From Aureibaculum algae (GTDB taxonomy: Bacteria > Bacteroidota > Bacteroidia > Flavobacteriales > Flavobacteriaceae): a DNA stretch of 64,000 nt. The stretch lies in NCBI RefSeq assembly GCF_006065315.1, contig NZ_CP040749.1, forward strand, positions 2,308,501-2,372,500. Direction: 5' to 3'. Positions 15,299 to 24,446 of this stretch are shown here, one piece after another (position 1 is the first letter of the stretch; the number at the start of each line of letters is the position of its first letter). The notes beneath the pieces are model-generated. The model saw only the letters and a program-made list of their open reading frames with translations, had not been told where the DNA came from and did not search any database. Made by a program: the position numbers and the translations under genes.

Positions 15299-15535
15299 TT
15301 ATTTTAAAACCGCGATATATCCTTTGTTGTATGCATCACCTATTTGGTAGGTAAAGCCATGTTCTTTTAAACAACGTGTTACTCTGTTTTTCATACCTTG
15401 AGAATTACCAGTGATAATTTGTAGGGGTAAAAAACTCTGATTTAACAATACATAATCTTCTACCAATTCTTGTACGTCAGAATAGGTAACACCATGAAGG
15501 TCCAATGGAGGTTTTCTAAAGAATAATTTTTTCAT
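15299..15535 (-). CDS. Smr/MutS2-type domain protein
   Basis: A 78-residue protein made of one Smr domain: LDLHG at residues 11-15 (core motif), then LVEDYVLLN and IITGNSQGMKNRVTRCLKEHG, matching the usual TGxGxxG...V loop in a diverged form (TGNSQGM). Smr domains bind or cut branched DNA or RNA; MutS2 carries one at its C-terminus. This stand-alone version is short and probably acts with nucleic acid in the cytoplasm. The third glycine of the loop is changed, so nuclease activity is uncertain. The gene lies 41 bases downstream of the octaheme gene on the same strand and may be cotranscribed with it. Confidence 0.8.
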   Translation of the reverse strand: MKKLFFRKPPLDLHGVTYSDVQELVEDYVLLNQSFLPLQIITGNSQGMKNRVTRCLKEHGFTYQIGDAYNKGYIAVLK

Positions 15536-15576
15536 TACAAATGGTATATAAGCGTCCTAAGGGAATCACAATTTAT

Positions 15577-17823
15577 TTATGCTTGATTTAATGTTTTCAT
15601 CAAGTTTTGATAATTGGTATTATTAGGATCTAGCTGAATCAATTTATTTATAATAGGGATGGCTTTTTTAACTTCTTTCTGGTTTACATACTGAAAAGCT
15701 AAGGCATATAGTAAATCTTCGTTATTGGGATAGATTGTAATGCCTTCTTTTAATGTTTTTTCAGCAGCTTTCAAATTATTTACTTTGCCATACATTAAAC
15801 TCAGGTTATAGATCACACGGATATTATCTGGTAGTAAAGCATAGGCCTTTTCCATTTCAGCAATGGCATCGTCAATCCTATTTAGTTCAGCAAGCAATAA
15901 GCCTAAAGAATAATAGGTAATTCCGAACTCAGGTTCTTGTTTAATAACCTCTCTAAATGCTTTTTCGGCGTTGTTAGGCTCTCCTAAATTATAATAGATA
16001 TTGGCTAAATTACTACGAACAATATTATTATTAGGATCAATTTCTAAGGCTTTTTCATAGCCTATTTTAGTGTTTTGTAAATCACCTTTCTTTTGGTAAT
16101 AAGTTGCTTTTGTGGCTTGTCCACCACTAAAATCAGCATTTATTTTTAAATAGCTCTGAAATTCCTTACCTGCTTTTTTATAAGCATCGGCATAAGTTGC
16201 TGGTATATTTGTTTCAGGCACATCACCTAAGGCAAAATAGGCTTTTATTCGAATAGATCTTTTCGCATCTTTTAATAAGGGTAATAAATACGACATAAAA
16301 TCCGTTGTATTCGATTGGCTTAATACATCAAGTGTAGCACCACGAACTAAGGGTGATTTGTCATTTAAAAACGCCATAAATTCATCAAAACGACTTTGTA
16401 AATTATAGTTTTGAAGAGCCTTTACTGCTGAAGCTCTTGCAATATCTGGCTGTTTTTCATTTTGAACTAAATCAAACAACCCTTCATGTGCATTGGGTAT
16501 TCCAACAATTCCCGGAGCCAATTGATCTGAAAAATGGATACTATCTGGCTGTCCATATAATTTTTGAAAACCTTGCCACGCCCATTCATTTGTCTTATCC
16601 GTATGGCATTGCACACAGGCATTAGGCGTATCATATTTGATGCTTTGATCAGGTCTCGGTATTCTAAAACTATGATCGCGTCTGTAATCATTACCCATAT
16701 ACGTTCTACCCACCATATGACAATTGATACATTGTGTAGCGTCTTCAAATCCTTCATGCTTATGATGCGAAGCTACATTGTATTTTGTAGGTTCGTGGCA
16801 TTGCATACAGAGTTTATTGCCGTCAAATTTTAATTTTAAGGAGTGTGAATTGTGACAATCTTTGCAAGAAACACCATTGTTATACATTTTACTTTGAACA
16901 AAGGAGGCATAAACATAATCTTCATCTAATATTTGACCATCAGCATTATACGTAGGAGCTTCTAATAATTGTGGAAAATAATGGTCAAGCATCGTGCCTT
17001 CATAATTAAAATTCTCTGAAACTTGTTCACGTCTCATATGGCATCTTGCACAGGCATCTACCAATTGGTGCGAAGAAATATTAGAAGTCATGTGTAAATT
17101 ACTAGCAGCAGAATCGTAGTCATTACCCAACTCCTTAACTTGGTTAATATGATCTTTTCCCGGTCCATGACAGGCTTCACAGCTTACATTAATTACAGAA
17201 TATTTGGTGTCGTATTTCTTAGTAGCTTCATCATAATTTTCTCTAACATTTGTAGAGTGACAATCAGCACACATATTGTTCCAGTTCAAACCACCTCTAG
17301 ACCAATGTAGCCATTCAGAATGTACTACTTTAAAATCAGGATAAAGATCAAACCAGATTTCTTTCTCAGTGTCCCATGCCGTTCTTAAGGCTTGATAGGC
17401 TCCATCAGGAAATTGAACTAAATATTGTTGTAAGGGTTTTACACCAAAGGTATAAGCGACCTTATAATCGTGATTTAACCCGTCAGGCCCTTCTGTATTC
17501 GCATAGAATACGCTATCTTTTATAAAGAACGTAGAAGTTACGCCTTGACTTTTAAATACTTCTCCTTCAAATTTTGCCAAAACAGTTTCACGAGTTGGAA
17601 GTTCCATGGCTCTATCATGATCAGATCCTTTCCAGTCTTTAAATTGGTCTTGATGGCATTCCTTACACGATTCGCTACCTAAAAAATGTGCATCGGGTAT
17701 CACTTTCGTTGAAATTCCGGTAGTTTCTTTGGTTTCTAGTTTTTTGTATTTTTCTTTTTTATCCCCACAGGCAGTCAATAATAGTGTAGTAAGTAGTAGA
17801 AAAAAAGTAATTATTTTCGGCAT
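15577..17823 (-). CDS. Octaheme c-type cytochrome lipoprotein fused to HEAT-like and TPR repeats
   Basis: A 748-residue exported lipoprotein: signal MPKIITFFLLLTTLLLTAC with a lipobox cysteine. Eight CxxCH heme motifs follow in the first 400 residues (CKECH, CADCH, CEACH, CARCH, CKDCH, CMQCH, CINCH and CVQCH). The middle part (about 420-530) has HEAT-like helices (ARASAVKALQN, VRGATLDVLSQ, IRIKAYFALGD), and the C-terminal 200 residues are TPR units (KIGYEKALEIDPNN, AEKAFREVIKQEPEFG, AIAEMEKAYALLPDN, AEKTLKEGITIYPNN). Such fusions are frequent in Bacteroidota and are thought to carry electrons in the periplasm, related to cytochrome c554/NrfA-like multihemes; the partner is unknown. The frame opens with a TTG at 17838, but the ATG at 17823 begins the signal peptide. 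Confidence 0.9.
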   Translation of the reverse strand: MPKIITFFLLLTTLLLTACGDKKEKYKKLETKETTGISTKVIPDAHFLGSESCKECHQDQFKDWKGSDHDRAMELPTRETVLAKFEGEVFKSQGVTSTFFIKDSVFYANTEGPDGLNHDYKVAYTFGVKPLQQYLVQFPDGAYQALRTAWDTEKEIWFDLYPDFKVVHSEWLHWSRGGLNWNNMCADCHSTNVRENYDEATKKYDTKYSVINVSCEACHGPGKDHINQVKELGNDYDSAASNLHMTSNISSHQLVDACARCHMRREQVSENFNYEGTMLDHYFPQLLEAPTYNADGQILDEDYVYASFVQSKMYNNGVSCKDCHNSHSLKLKFDGNKLCMQCHEPTKYNVASHHKHEGFEDATQCINCHMVGRTYMGNDYRRDHSFRIPRPDQSIKYDTPNACVQCHTDKTNEWAWQGFQKLYGQPDSIHFSDQLAPGIVGIPNAHEGLFDLVQNEKQPDIARASAVKALQNYNLQSRFDEFMAFLNDKSPLVRGATLDVLSQSNTTDFMSYLLPLLKDAKRSIRIKAYFALGDVPETNIPATYADAYKKAGKEFQSYLKINADFSGGQATKATYYQKKGDLQNTKIGYEKALEIDPNNNIVRSNLANIYYNLGEPNNAEKAFREVIKQEPEFGITYYSLGLLLAELNRIDDAIAEMEKAYALLPDNIRVIYNLSLMYGKVNNLKAAEKTLKEGITIYPNNEDLLYALAFQYVNQKEVKKAIPIINKLIQLDPNNTNYQNLMKTLNQA

Positions 17824-17988
17824 AAAATGTAATAACAAATGAGAGGATAAAGCTATTGTAAATATAGTGAAATAAAAAATTTTGCTTTTTTTAATTGAAT
17901 TTATTTATGTGCATTAAAAGTTCTTCTTTTATGAGTGACAGAAGGCGTATTTATTTTTAACTTTACATTTCAAATCATTAAAATAAAA

Positions 17989-18969
17989 ATGAATCTACAG
18001 CCTCAAGTAATTACCCTAAAGAATAGTAAAGGATTAGCAGCAGAAATTTCCAATTTAGGAGCTTCTTTATTAAGCTTAATAGTACTTGATAAAAAGAATA
18101 ATCCTATTAATGTTGTTGTGGGTCTGGAGAAGCCTGAAGCTTATTTTGGTCAAGAATATTTGAATAATTATAATTGTTTAGGAGCTTCAGTGGGCAGATG
18201 GGCAGGTAGGATATCAGGTGGTAAATTTGAAATAGAAGGGAAGGAATATCCGCTTTACAACGAGGATGGTGTGCATCTACATGGTGGCAAAGAAGGTTTT
18301 AGTAAGAAATATTGGAACATTGAAAAGCTTACAAAAAATAGCGTCACCTTATCTTATGTTAGCGTGGATTTAGAAGAAGGTTATCCCGGAAATTTAAAAG
18401 TTTCTGTACACTATGAGCTTACGGAGAACAATGCGTTAAAAATTGTGTATAAAGCGACAACCGACAAAACAACTCCCGTAAATTTAACCAATCATTCTTA
18501 TTTTAATTTGGAAGGATATGGATCAGTTTTGGATCATGAATTGAAATTGAAAAGTAATAAATATGTAGAGCTGAATGAAAAGTTATTGGTGACCGGTAAT
18601 TTTATTGAAACCAATAATACAAGCTATGATTTTTCGGATAAGTCTATTCTAGGAAAGGAAGGTTTTACAGGTTTAGATGATGTTTTTGTGTTGAATGCTG
18701 ATGCTTCTTATAAGGCGGTTTTATCATCATCAAAAACGGGTATAGAAATGAAAGTACAAACCAATCAGCCAACGCTTGTAGTGTATACACCAATTCAATT
18801 ACCTGATTTAACGTATAAAAATAATGCCAATTTCACCAAATACTCAGCCATTTGTTTTGAAGCTGAGGCGTATCCTGATGCTCCAAATCAGTCTGATTTT
18901 CCGTCTGCTTTGTTACATCCTGGAGAAACCTATTTGAATGAAACCATTTTTGAATTTTCAATACAATAA
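17989..18969 (+). CDS. galM: Aldose 1-epimerase (galactose mutarotase)
   Basis: A 326-residue galactose mutarotase that interconverts alpha and beta anomers of aldoses in the cytoplasm. Landmarks: GASVGRWAGRISGGKF, VHLHGGKEGFSKKYW (first catalytic-site histidine region), NLTNHSYFNL (second histidine), LDDVFVL, and near the end CFEAEAYPDAPNQSDFPS with the glutamate base region and LHPGETY. Length matches the family. The ORF can be opened at a GTG (17935), but the ATG at 17989 removes a non-homologous hydrophobic stretch and follows a TAACTTTAC promoter-like box at 17957-17965. It is divergent from the octaheme gene and followed 82 bases later by cydA, which has its own promoter. Confidence 0.92.
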   Translation: MNLQPQVITLKNSKGLAAEISNLGASLLSLIVLDKKNNPINVVVGLEKPEAYFGQEYLNNYNCLGASVGRWAGRISGGKFEIEGKEYPLYNEDGVHLHGGKEGFSKKYWNIEKLTKNSVTLSYVSVDLEEGYPGNLKVSVHYELTENNALKIVYKATTDKTTPVNLTNHSYFNLEGYGSVLDHELKLKSNKYVELNEKLLVTGNFIETNNTSYDFSDKSILGKEGFTGLDDVFVLNADASYKAVLSSSKTGIEMKVQTNQPTLVVYTPIQLPDLTYKNNANFTKYSAICFEAEAYPDAPNQSDFPSALLHPGETYLNETIFEFSIQ

Positions 18970-18982
18970 AGTGTCATTTTAA

Positions 18983-19026
18983 GCAACCAATGTTACATAT
19001 TAAATTAAATTAAAAAGTAACTTTAC
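18983..19026 (+). promoter_or_regulatory. Crp/Fnr-type operator and promoter of cydAB
   Basis: GCAAC-CAAT-GTTAC (18983-18996) is one base from the palindrome GTAAC-N4-GTTAC found perfectly at three other promoters nearby. TAACTTTAC (19018-19026) is the likely -7 box, starting 22 bases after the dyad. That places the dyad centre near -41, the class II activator position. Confidence 0.65.
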
Positions 19027-19051
19027 GGTCTTATTCTAAAATTTGTCTGCA

Positions 19052-20383
19052 ATGGAAGATATGATCTTTTATGATAGGATGCAATTTGCATTTACTATAA
19101 CATTCCATTATTTATTTCCCCAATTAACCATGGGCTTATCCTTAATGATAGTCTATTTTAAATGGAAATTCCTAAGGAGCAAAATTGAAAAATATAACGA
19201 TGCCGCGAAATTTTGGATGAAAATATTCGCACTCAATTTTGCCATGGGCGTAGTTACCGGAATTCCCATGGAGTTTCAATTTGGTACCAATTGGGCAAAA
19301 TTTTCAGAATTAACAGGAGGTATTATCGGTCAGACACTCGCCATGGAAGGCATGTTTTCTTTCTTTTTAGAATCCTCGTTTCTAGGACTCTTTCTCTTCG
19401 GAGAGAAATTACTTGGTCAAAAACTCCATTTCTTAACGGGGTTTTTAGTGTTTTTAGGATCATGGGCAAGTGGTTATTTGATTATTGCCACACATTCTTG
19501 GATGCAATTTCCAGTGGGTTACGAGATCTTAGAAAACGGGAAATTTGTTTTAAATAATTTTGGAGCATTGTTTTCAAATCCTTGGTTAATGCCAGCCTAT
19601 TTGCATAATCAATTGGCCTCAGTAATAACGTCATCATTTGTAGTAGCGGCTATTGGAGCATTCTATTTATTAAATAATAAACATAGTGAGTTCGGAAAGC
19701 TCTTTGTAAAAACAGGAGTTATTTTTGGATTAATATCAAGTGTACTTGTGGCGTTTCCAACAGGAGATTGGGTAGCTAAAAATGTAGCGAAACATCAACC
19801 TGTAGCATTTGCGGCTATGGAAGGAATTTTTGAAACGGAAACAGGAGGGTCAGAAATTGTATTGATTGGTCAACCTGATATGGAAAATAAAAAGTTGGAT
19901 AACAAAATAGCAGTGCCTAATGTGTTGAGTTTTTTAACCTATCAAAATTGGGAAGCCGAAATTAAAGGATTGAATGAGTTTGATGAAAGCCTACATCCTA
20001 CTAATGTACCCGGCTTGTATTATTCTTATCATATAATGGTAGGTTTGGGTACGCTTTTTATTGGATTAATGGCAATTGCAGCACTGCAATTATATCGTAA
20101 GAAGCTTTATAAATCGAAATGGATACTTTGGTCTATTTTATTTATGCTGCCCTTTCCTTACATTGCAAATACAACAGGTTGGTACACGGCAGAATTGGGT
20201 AGGCAACCTTGGCTGGTTTATAATTTATTAAAGACCTCAGAAGGCGTATCGCCTACAGTTTCATCTGGTAACACGTTATTTACTTTATTAGGTTTTATTG
20301 GTCTTTATTTGTTATTAGGACTTTTATTTTTAATGTTGGCCGGTAAAATTATCAATAAAGGGCCAGAAACCTCAAATCACTAA
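19052..20383 (+). CDS. cydA: Cytochrome bd ubiquinol oxidase subunit I
   Basis: A 443-residue integral membrane subunit of cytochrome bd, which oxidises quinol and reduces oxygen to water with high affinity. Landmarks: FAFTITFHYLFPQLTMGLS with a heme-ligand histidine, FAMGVVTGIPMEFQFGTNW, GQTLAMEGMFSFFLESSFLGLFLFGE, THSWMQFPVGYE, and GWYTAELGRQPW in the periplasmic loop near residue 380. It is shorter than the E. coli protein (about 520 aa) because of a short Q-loop, a common form. TTG at 19043 is an alternative start, but the ATG at 19052 gives the family's N-terminus (MEDMIFYDRMQFAF). cydB follows after 2 bases. A Crp/Fnr-like site sits upstream. Confidence 0.95.
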   Translation: MEDMIFYDRMQFAFTITFHYLFPQLTMGLSLMIVYFKWKFLRSKIEKYNDAAKFWMKIFALNFAMGVVTGIPMEFQFGTNWAKFSELTGGIIGQTLAMEGMFSFFLESSFLGLFLFGEKLLGQKLHFLTGFLVFLGSWASGYLIIATHSWMQFPVGYEILENGKFVLNNFGALFSNPWLMPAYLHNQLASVITSSFVVAAIGAFYLLNNKHSEFGKLFVKTGVIFGLISSVLVAFPTGDWVAKNVAKHQPVAFAAMEGIFETETGGSEIVLIGQPDMENKKLDNKIAVPNVLSFLTYQNWEAEIKGLNEFDESLHPTNVPGLYYSYHIMVGLGTLFIGLMAIAALQLYRKKLYKSKWILWSILFMLPFPYIANTTGWYTAELGRQPWLVYNLLKTSEGVSPTVSSGNTLFTLLGFIGLYLLLGLLFLMLAGKIINKGPETSNH

Positions 20384-20385
20384 TT

Positions 20386-21462
20386 ATGGAGTTATTTTGG
20401 TATATCGTTTTAATGATCATGCTTACCGTTTATATAATTTTAGATGGTTATGATTTTGGTGCAGGTATTGTTCATCTCTTTTTTGCAAAAGAAGAAAAAG
20501 ATAAAAAAGCAATTACAAATGCTATCGGTCCATTTTGGGATGCCAATGAAGTTTGGTTAATCGCTGTTGGTGGGGTATTGTTTTTTGCCTTTCCAACATT
20601 ATATGCTTCTTCGTTTAGCGGATTTTATTTACCTCTAATTATGATTTTATGGTTGCTTATTTTTAGAGCAATTGGTTTAGAATTAAGAGGGCAAGTCCAC
20701 AATAAAATGTGGGAAGCCATTTGGGATAAAGCCTTTGGCATTGCAAGTCTATTATTAGCCTTATTTTTTGGTATTGCATTAGGTAATGTGGTCAGAGGCG
20801 TAAATTTAGGAATGGTAACAGACGGTGTTTCCACAGTAGAAGCCCATTATTTCTTTTTACCCTTATGGAACCCTACCTTCAGTCCCACAGCAGAACATTT
20901 AGGCATTATTGATTGGTTTACAGTGTTATTAGGATTGGTGGCCGTTGTAGCATTAACCATACATGGTGCCAATTGGATTATCTTTAAAACGAATTCAGGA
21001 CTGAATCAAAAATTGAGAAAAGTTGTATTTAAATTGAATTTTGTACTCTTAGCCTTGGTAATTATTTCATTATCTGTTTGGCATAATATTGAACCGAATC
21101 CATTTCATAATTTTATGGAATATCCATGGTTTTGGATTTTCCCACTGATAACTTTTACAGGATTGTTAGGATTGTTTAAAGTGAAATCATTCAAAAAAGA
21201 GGGAATAGGATTTTTGTTTTCCTCATTGTTTTTATTTGGAGGATTAACCACCACAGTAGCTTCTATTTTTCCAAAAGTTTTACCATCTACAAATACCGTC
21301 AATCCATCATTGACAATTCAAAATGTTGCGGCACATGAATATGGTTTAACAGTAGGTGTTTATTGGTTTGTAATTGCTGCAATATTAGTGGCGGTGTATA
21401 TGTTTATTCAATATCGCGTTTTTAGCGGAAAAATGGATGATGTAGGGTATGGAGAGCACTAG
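20386..21462 (+). CDS. cydB: Cytochrome bd ubiquinol oxidase subunit II
   Basis: A 358-residue membrane protein with eight or nine hydrophobic helices. Landmarks of CydB: YIILDGYDFGAGIVHLFF near the N-terminus, AIGPFWDANEVWLIAVGGVLFFAFPTLYA (written here by its core FWDANEVWL), FRAIGLELRG and TIHGANWIIFKT. It pairs with cydA (2-base gap) to form the bd oxidase in the inner membrane. No CydX-like peptide was recognised after it. Confidence 0.95.
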   Translation: MELFWYIVLMIMLTVYIILDGYDFGAGIVHLFFAKEEKDKKAITNAIGPFWDANEVWLIAVGGVLFFAFPTLYASSFSGFYLPLIMILWLLIFRAIGLELRGQVHNKMWEAIWDKAFGIASLLLALFFGIALGNVVRGVNLGMVTDGVSTVEAHYFFLPLWNPTFSPTAEHLGIIDWFTVLLGLVAVVALTIHGANWIIFKTNSGLNQKLRKVVFKLNFVLLALVIISLSVWHNIEPNPFHNFMEYPWFWIFPLITFTGLLGLFKVKSFKKEGIGFLFSSLFLFGGLTTTVASIFPKVLPSTNTVNPSLTIQNVAAHEYGLTVGVYWFVIAAILVAVYMFIQYRVFSGKMDDVGYGEH

Positions 21463-21575
21463 ATAAATTGTTCTAATTTGAATAATTCACCGATGGCTTT
21501 GCCTCGGGGTTTCTGATTCACCTCTACTTGGGAGAGGTCAGAAATGGCATTTACGGCAGTTTTGGGTGAGGTAAA
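21463..21575. repeat. Intergenic region with decayed hairpin repeats
   Basis: It holds CCGATGGC-TTT-GCCTCGG (about 21490-21507) and ACCTCT-ACTTGGG-AGAGGT (21521-21539), which look like degraded members of the dispersed hairpin families seen around 3000-4460. They may also stop or slow transcription after cydB. Confidence 0.45.
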
Positions 21576-21920
21576 ATGAAAAATTTCAAGAAATTATTTA
21601 TTGAGAAATACTATTTTCTTATGACAGATACTTTAATTTCAATCATCAGTATTTTTATGGGCATGTTAGGGGCAAACCTTTTAAGCCTTCTAATTAAAAA
21701 ATACAGTCTAGGGTTTACTGCAAATACCATTACGGGAATTTTTGGGAGTATATTTTTTATAAAATTTATAAGTAGGCTTGGTTTTGATCCCATTACTATC
21801 ATGCAAACAGGAGAAGTAAATATCACATTATTTAGTATTAATATGTTGGTCTCCTTAACTGGTGGAGCCGTTGGATTAATACTAGCGAAACTCATTATTA
21901 AAAAGCTGAATAAAGGGTGA
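21576..21920 (+). CDS. Small hydrophobic membrane protein, unknown function
   Basis: A 114-residue protein with three predicted membrane segments (about 20-40, 52-70 and 88-108) and glycines in the first and third (FMGMLGANLLSLL; LTGGAVGLILAKLI). The general plan resembles small GlsB/YeaQ-like membrane proteins, but I do not assign it. It follows cydB by 113 bases on the same strand and precedes the heme lipoprotein by 73 bases; it may be read through from cydAB. ATG codons at 21576 and 21621 are both possible starts; the second would begin right at the first membrane helix. Confidence 0.65.
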   Translation: MKNFKKLFIEKYYFLMTDTLISIISIFMGMLGANLLSLLIKKYSLGFTANTITGIFGSIFFIKFISRLGFDPITIMQTGEVNITLFSINMLVSLTGGAVGLILAKLIIKKLNKG

Positions 21921-21927
21921 TTGTAAT

Positions 21928-21970
21928 GTAACTGTTGTTACGTTGAATTATAACAAGGAACGTAATTTTA
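21928..21970 (+). promoter_or_regulatory. Crp/Fnr-type operator and promoter of the heme lipoprotein gene
   Basis: Perfect palindrome GTAAC-TGTT-GTTAC at 21928-21941; -7 box TAATTTTAC from 21963, 22 bases after the dyad. The start codon at 21994 is 52 bases downstream of the dyad. Confidence 0.75.
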
Positions 21971-21993
21971 CATAATAATCAAAATCGAAACCA

Positions 21994-22602
21994 ATGAAAA
22001 AGTACACTATTTTAATGGCATTCTTTCTATTAATAGGGGTAACATCTTGTAAATCTGACACCAAAAAAGATACGGCAAAGGCAGCACAAGAAACACAACA
22101 AGTTCAAGACTCAATTTATAAGACGACAGGATTAAAATATGCCATGAGTACGAAAGCTACGTTGGGTAAAAATTTAATGGGAGCCATCCAAAAAAAAGGA
22201 ACAGAACATGCTCTTGAATTTTGCAATACGAAAGCGATTCCGTTAACAGATAGTATGGCTGTGGCTCAAAAAGCAATAATTAAAAGAGTTTCAGACAAAC
22301 CTAGAAATCCAAATAATCAAGCCAATACAGAAGAGTTGGGGTATATAAAATCGTTTAAAGATCAATTAGCTGCTGGTCAACAACCCGAAGGTATTGTTAA
22401 AAAGAAAAACGGAAAAGTACATTTTTATTATCCAATAGCAACCAATCAAATGTGTCTGCAATGCCATGGTACACCAAATGAACAGATTAAACCACAGGTA
22501 ATGACCATGATTGATAAACTCTATCCAGAAGACAAAGCCAAAGGATATGCAATCAATGAAGTGCGTGGAATCTGGAATGTAGTTTTTGAAGAGGGTGAAT
22601 GA
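21994..22602 (+). CDS. DUF3365 (Tll0287-like) heme-binding lipoprotein
   Basis: A 202-residue lipoprotein (lipobox ending at C19: LLIGVTSCKS). The rest matches the DUF3365/Tll0287-like domain (PF11845), a PAS-like heme c fold: ALEFCNTKAIPLTDSMA, IKRVSDKPRNPNNQAN, KKKNGKVHFYYPIATNQMCLQCHG with the single heme motif C154-L-Q-C157-H158, and the tail GYAINEVRGIWNVVFEE. Such domains are proposed redox or gas sensors; here the protein is free-standing in the periplasm. Its own GTAAC-N4-GTTAC promoter site groups it with cydAB and the SQR-like gene. Confidence 0.88.
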   Translation: MKKYTILMAFFLLIGVTSCKSDTKKDTAKAAQETQQVQDSIYKTTGLKYAMSTKATLGKNLMGAIQKKGTEHALEFCNTKAIPLTDSMAVAQKAIIKRVSDKPRNPNNQANTEELGYIKSFKDQLAAGQQPEGIVKKKNGKVHFYYPIATNQMCLQCHGTPNEQIKPQVMTMIDKLYPEDKAKGYAINEVRGIWNVVFEEGE

Positions 22603-22932
22603 TATATCATTTTTATAGAGTGGAAATTTCTCTCCTTTTTTCTGGGGGAGAGCATTTACTGAATAGGTTTCAGTATGCCCTAACGCCCTTTTTGTATTAA
22701 AAACAATTAAAGGGTGAAGGGGTACTTTATAAGATGGTCACTTGCTTATCATTACGAAAGTTTACCAACAATTAACTTTCGTCTTACTTCTAATTACCTA
22801 AGTAACAATAGTTACAACTTAGGTTAAATAAAAAACTGAATTTTACGGAAGCAAATCATTTTTCATCAAACTGATGCAAATCATTTTTCAATGAAATGTA
22901 ATGCTATAATTTTACAAGTAAATAACCAACCA
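22603..22932. other. Intergenic region before the SQR-like gene
   Basis: It holds a degraded C/G-run repeat (TCTCTCC...GGGGGAGAG, about 22630-22648), an inverted repeat ACGAAAGTT/AACTTTCGT (22754-22762 and 22774-22782), and the Crp/Fnr-like operator at 22802. No gene seen. Confidence 0.6.
22802..22846 (+). promoter_or_regulatory. Crp/Fnr-type operator and promoter of the SQR-like gene
   Basis: Perfect palindrome GTAAC-AATA-GTTAC at 22802-22815, flanked by CCTAA on the left and CTTAGG on the right. A likely -7 box (GAATTTTAC, 22838-22846) starts 23 bases after the dyad. Confidence 0.7.
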
Positions 22933-24387
22933 ATGGCAAAAATAGTAATCTTAGGAGCTGGTATTTCAGGACACGTTGCAGCCTCGCATTTACGCAGAAA
23001 ACTATCTAAACAACATGAAGTTGTAGTCGTTTCACCTAACAGTAATTACCAATGGATTCCCTCTAACATTTGGGTGGGTATTGGTAGAATGAAAGCAGAA
23101 CAAATTTTATTTCCACTAGAGCCACTTTACAAAAAGAAAAACATTGGTTTTAAACAGGCAAAAGCGGTTTCTTTTCATCCTGAAGGTGACAAAGAAGTTA
23201 CCAAGCCTTATGTAATGGTTGAATATGTAAAGGGAGAAGATAAAAATACTTTTGAAAAAGTAACCTATGATTTTCTAATAAATGCTACAGGTCCGAAATT
23301 GGCATTTGATATGACCGAAGGCTTAGAGCCAGGTAAAAATAAAGCGTATTCAGTGTGTACCTATGGTCATGCAGAACATGCTTGGCACGGATTAAAAGAA
23401 CTTATTGAAGAAGTTAAAAAAGGAAAAAAAGCTAAAATTTTAATTGGTACGGGGCATGCCAAATCAACCTGTCAAGGTGCAGCATTTGAATATATTTTAA
23501 ATGTTGAACAAGAATTAAGAAGACATGATGTAAGAGAGATGGTAGAAATAACTTGGATTGCCAATGAATATCAATTAGGAGATTTCGGTATGGATGGTAT
23601 GCTATTGAGTTATGGTAGTAATATTATGAAGTCTAACGAAATGATTGAGATGATTTTTGAAGACCGAGGGATCAATTGGATTATTGGTGCGGGGGTTAAT
23701 AAAATTGAAGATGGTGTGGCTCACTATGAAACCTTGGATGGAGAATACAAAACAGAAACCTATGATTTTGCCATGTTGATTCCGGCATTTTCTGGTCATG
23801 GCTTTAAAGCATATGATAAAGAGGATAAGGATATTACGGAGAAATTATTCAAAGGTTTTATGATTGTTGATGCTGATTATACACCAAGACCATATGAAGA
23901 ATGGACGGTACAAGATTGGCCTGAGACCTATCAGAATCCGTCTTATAAAAATATTTTTGCTCCTGGTATTGCATTTGCACCACCACATGCTATTTCTAAG
24001 CCAAGAGTAAGTAAAAATGGGACAGCAATCTCTCCAGCACCACCAAGAACAGGAATGCCATCGGGCATCACTGCAAAATTGGTAGCGGAAAATATTGTAG
24101 ATATTATAAATGGTAAAAAAACATTGAATCATAAAGGTTCTATGGGTAATATGGGAGCTGCTTGTATTGCCTCTGCGGGTTTTGGAATGACAAAAGGGAG
24201 TGGAGTAAGCATTACAACCTATCCTATTGTACCTGATTATGTAAAATATCCGGATACTCAAGGTAGAAAATTAGGAAAAACCTTTGGTGAAATAGGATTG
24301 GCAGGACACTGGTTAAAATTAACCTTACACTACGCATTTATTTATAAAGCGAAAATGAAACCATTTTGGTGGTTAATACCGGAATAA
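22933..24387 (+). CDS. FAD/NAD(P)-dependent oxidoreductase, sulfide:quinone oxidoreductase-like
   Basis: A 484-residue flavoprotein. The N-terminus has a Rossmann dinucleotide motif, MAKIVILGAGISGHVAASHL (GxGxxG), then the SQR/NDH-2-type SPNSNYQWIPSNIWVGIG. A second nucleotide-binding stretch lies near 175-190 (AKILIGTGHAKSTCQGAA). Cysteines at CTYGH, STCQGA and GAACIAS are candidates for a redox pair, as in sulfide:quinone oxidoreductases, which oxidise sulfide and reduce quinone at the inner membrane. The C-terminal FGEIGLAGHWLKLTLHYAFIYKAKMKPFWWLIPE is amphipathic and may anchor it to the membrane. The substrate is not proven by sequence. ATG at 22891 would add 14 unrelated residues; the ATG at 22933 starts the Rossmann fold. 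Confidence 0.8.
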   Translation: MAKIVILGAGISGHVAASHLRRKLSKQHEVVVVSPNSNYQWIPSNIWVGIGRMKAEQILFPLEPLYKKKNIGFKQAKAVSFHPEGDKEVTKPYVMVEYVKGEDKNTFEKVTYDFLINATGPKLAFDMTEGLEPGKNKAYSVCTYGHAEHAWHGLKELIEEVKKGKKAKILIGTGHAKSTCQGAAFEYILNVEQELRRHDVREMVEITWIANEYQLGDFGMDGMLLSYGSNIMKSNEMIEMIFEDRGINWIIGAGVNKIEDGVAHYETLDGEYKTETYDFAMLIPAFSGHGFKAYDKEDKDITEKLFKGFMIVDADYTPRPYEEWTVQDWPETYQNPSYKNIFAPGIAFAPPHAISKPRVSKNGTAISPAPPRTGMPSGITAKLVAENIVDIINGKKTLNHKGSMGNMGAACIASAGFGMTKGSGVSITTYPIVPDYVKYPDTQGRKLGKTFGEIGLAGHWLKLTLHYAFIYKAKMKPFWWLIPE

Positions 24388-24446
24388 TCTCCGGTAGTAT
24401 GAAAAATAATAAGTACATCAAGAATAGCATAAAAATCTAAAAAACC

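Noticed and set aside
16437..16833. Plus-strand ORFs opposite the octaheme cytochrome
   Set aside because: They are antisense to heme motifs and have no family features.
21576..21920. Small membrane protein as CydX
   Set aside because: CydX-type subunits are about 35-50 residues with one helix; this has three helices and 114 residues.
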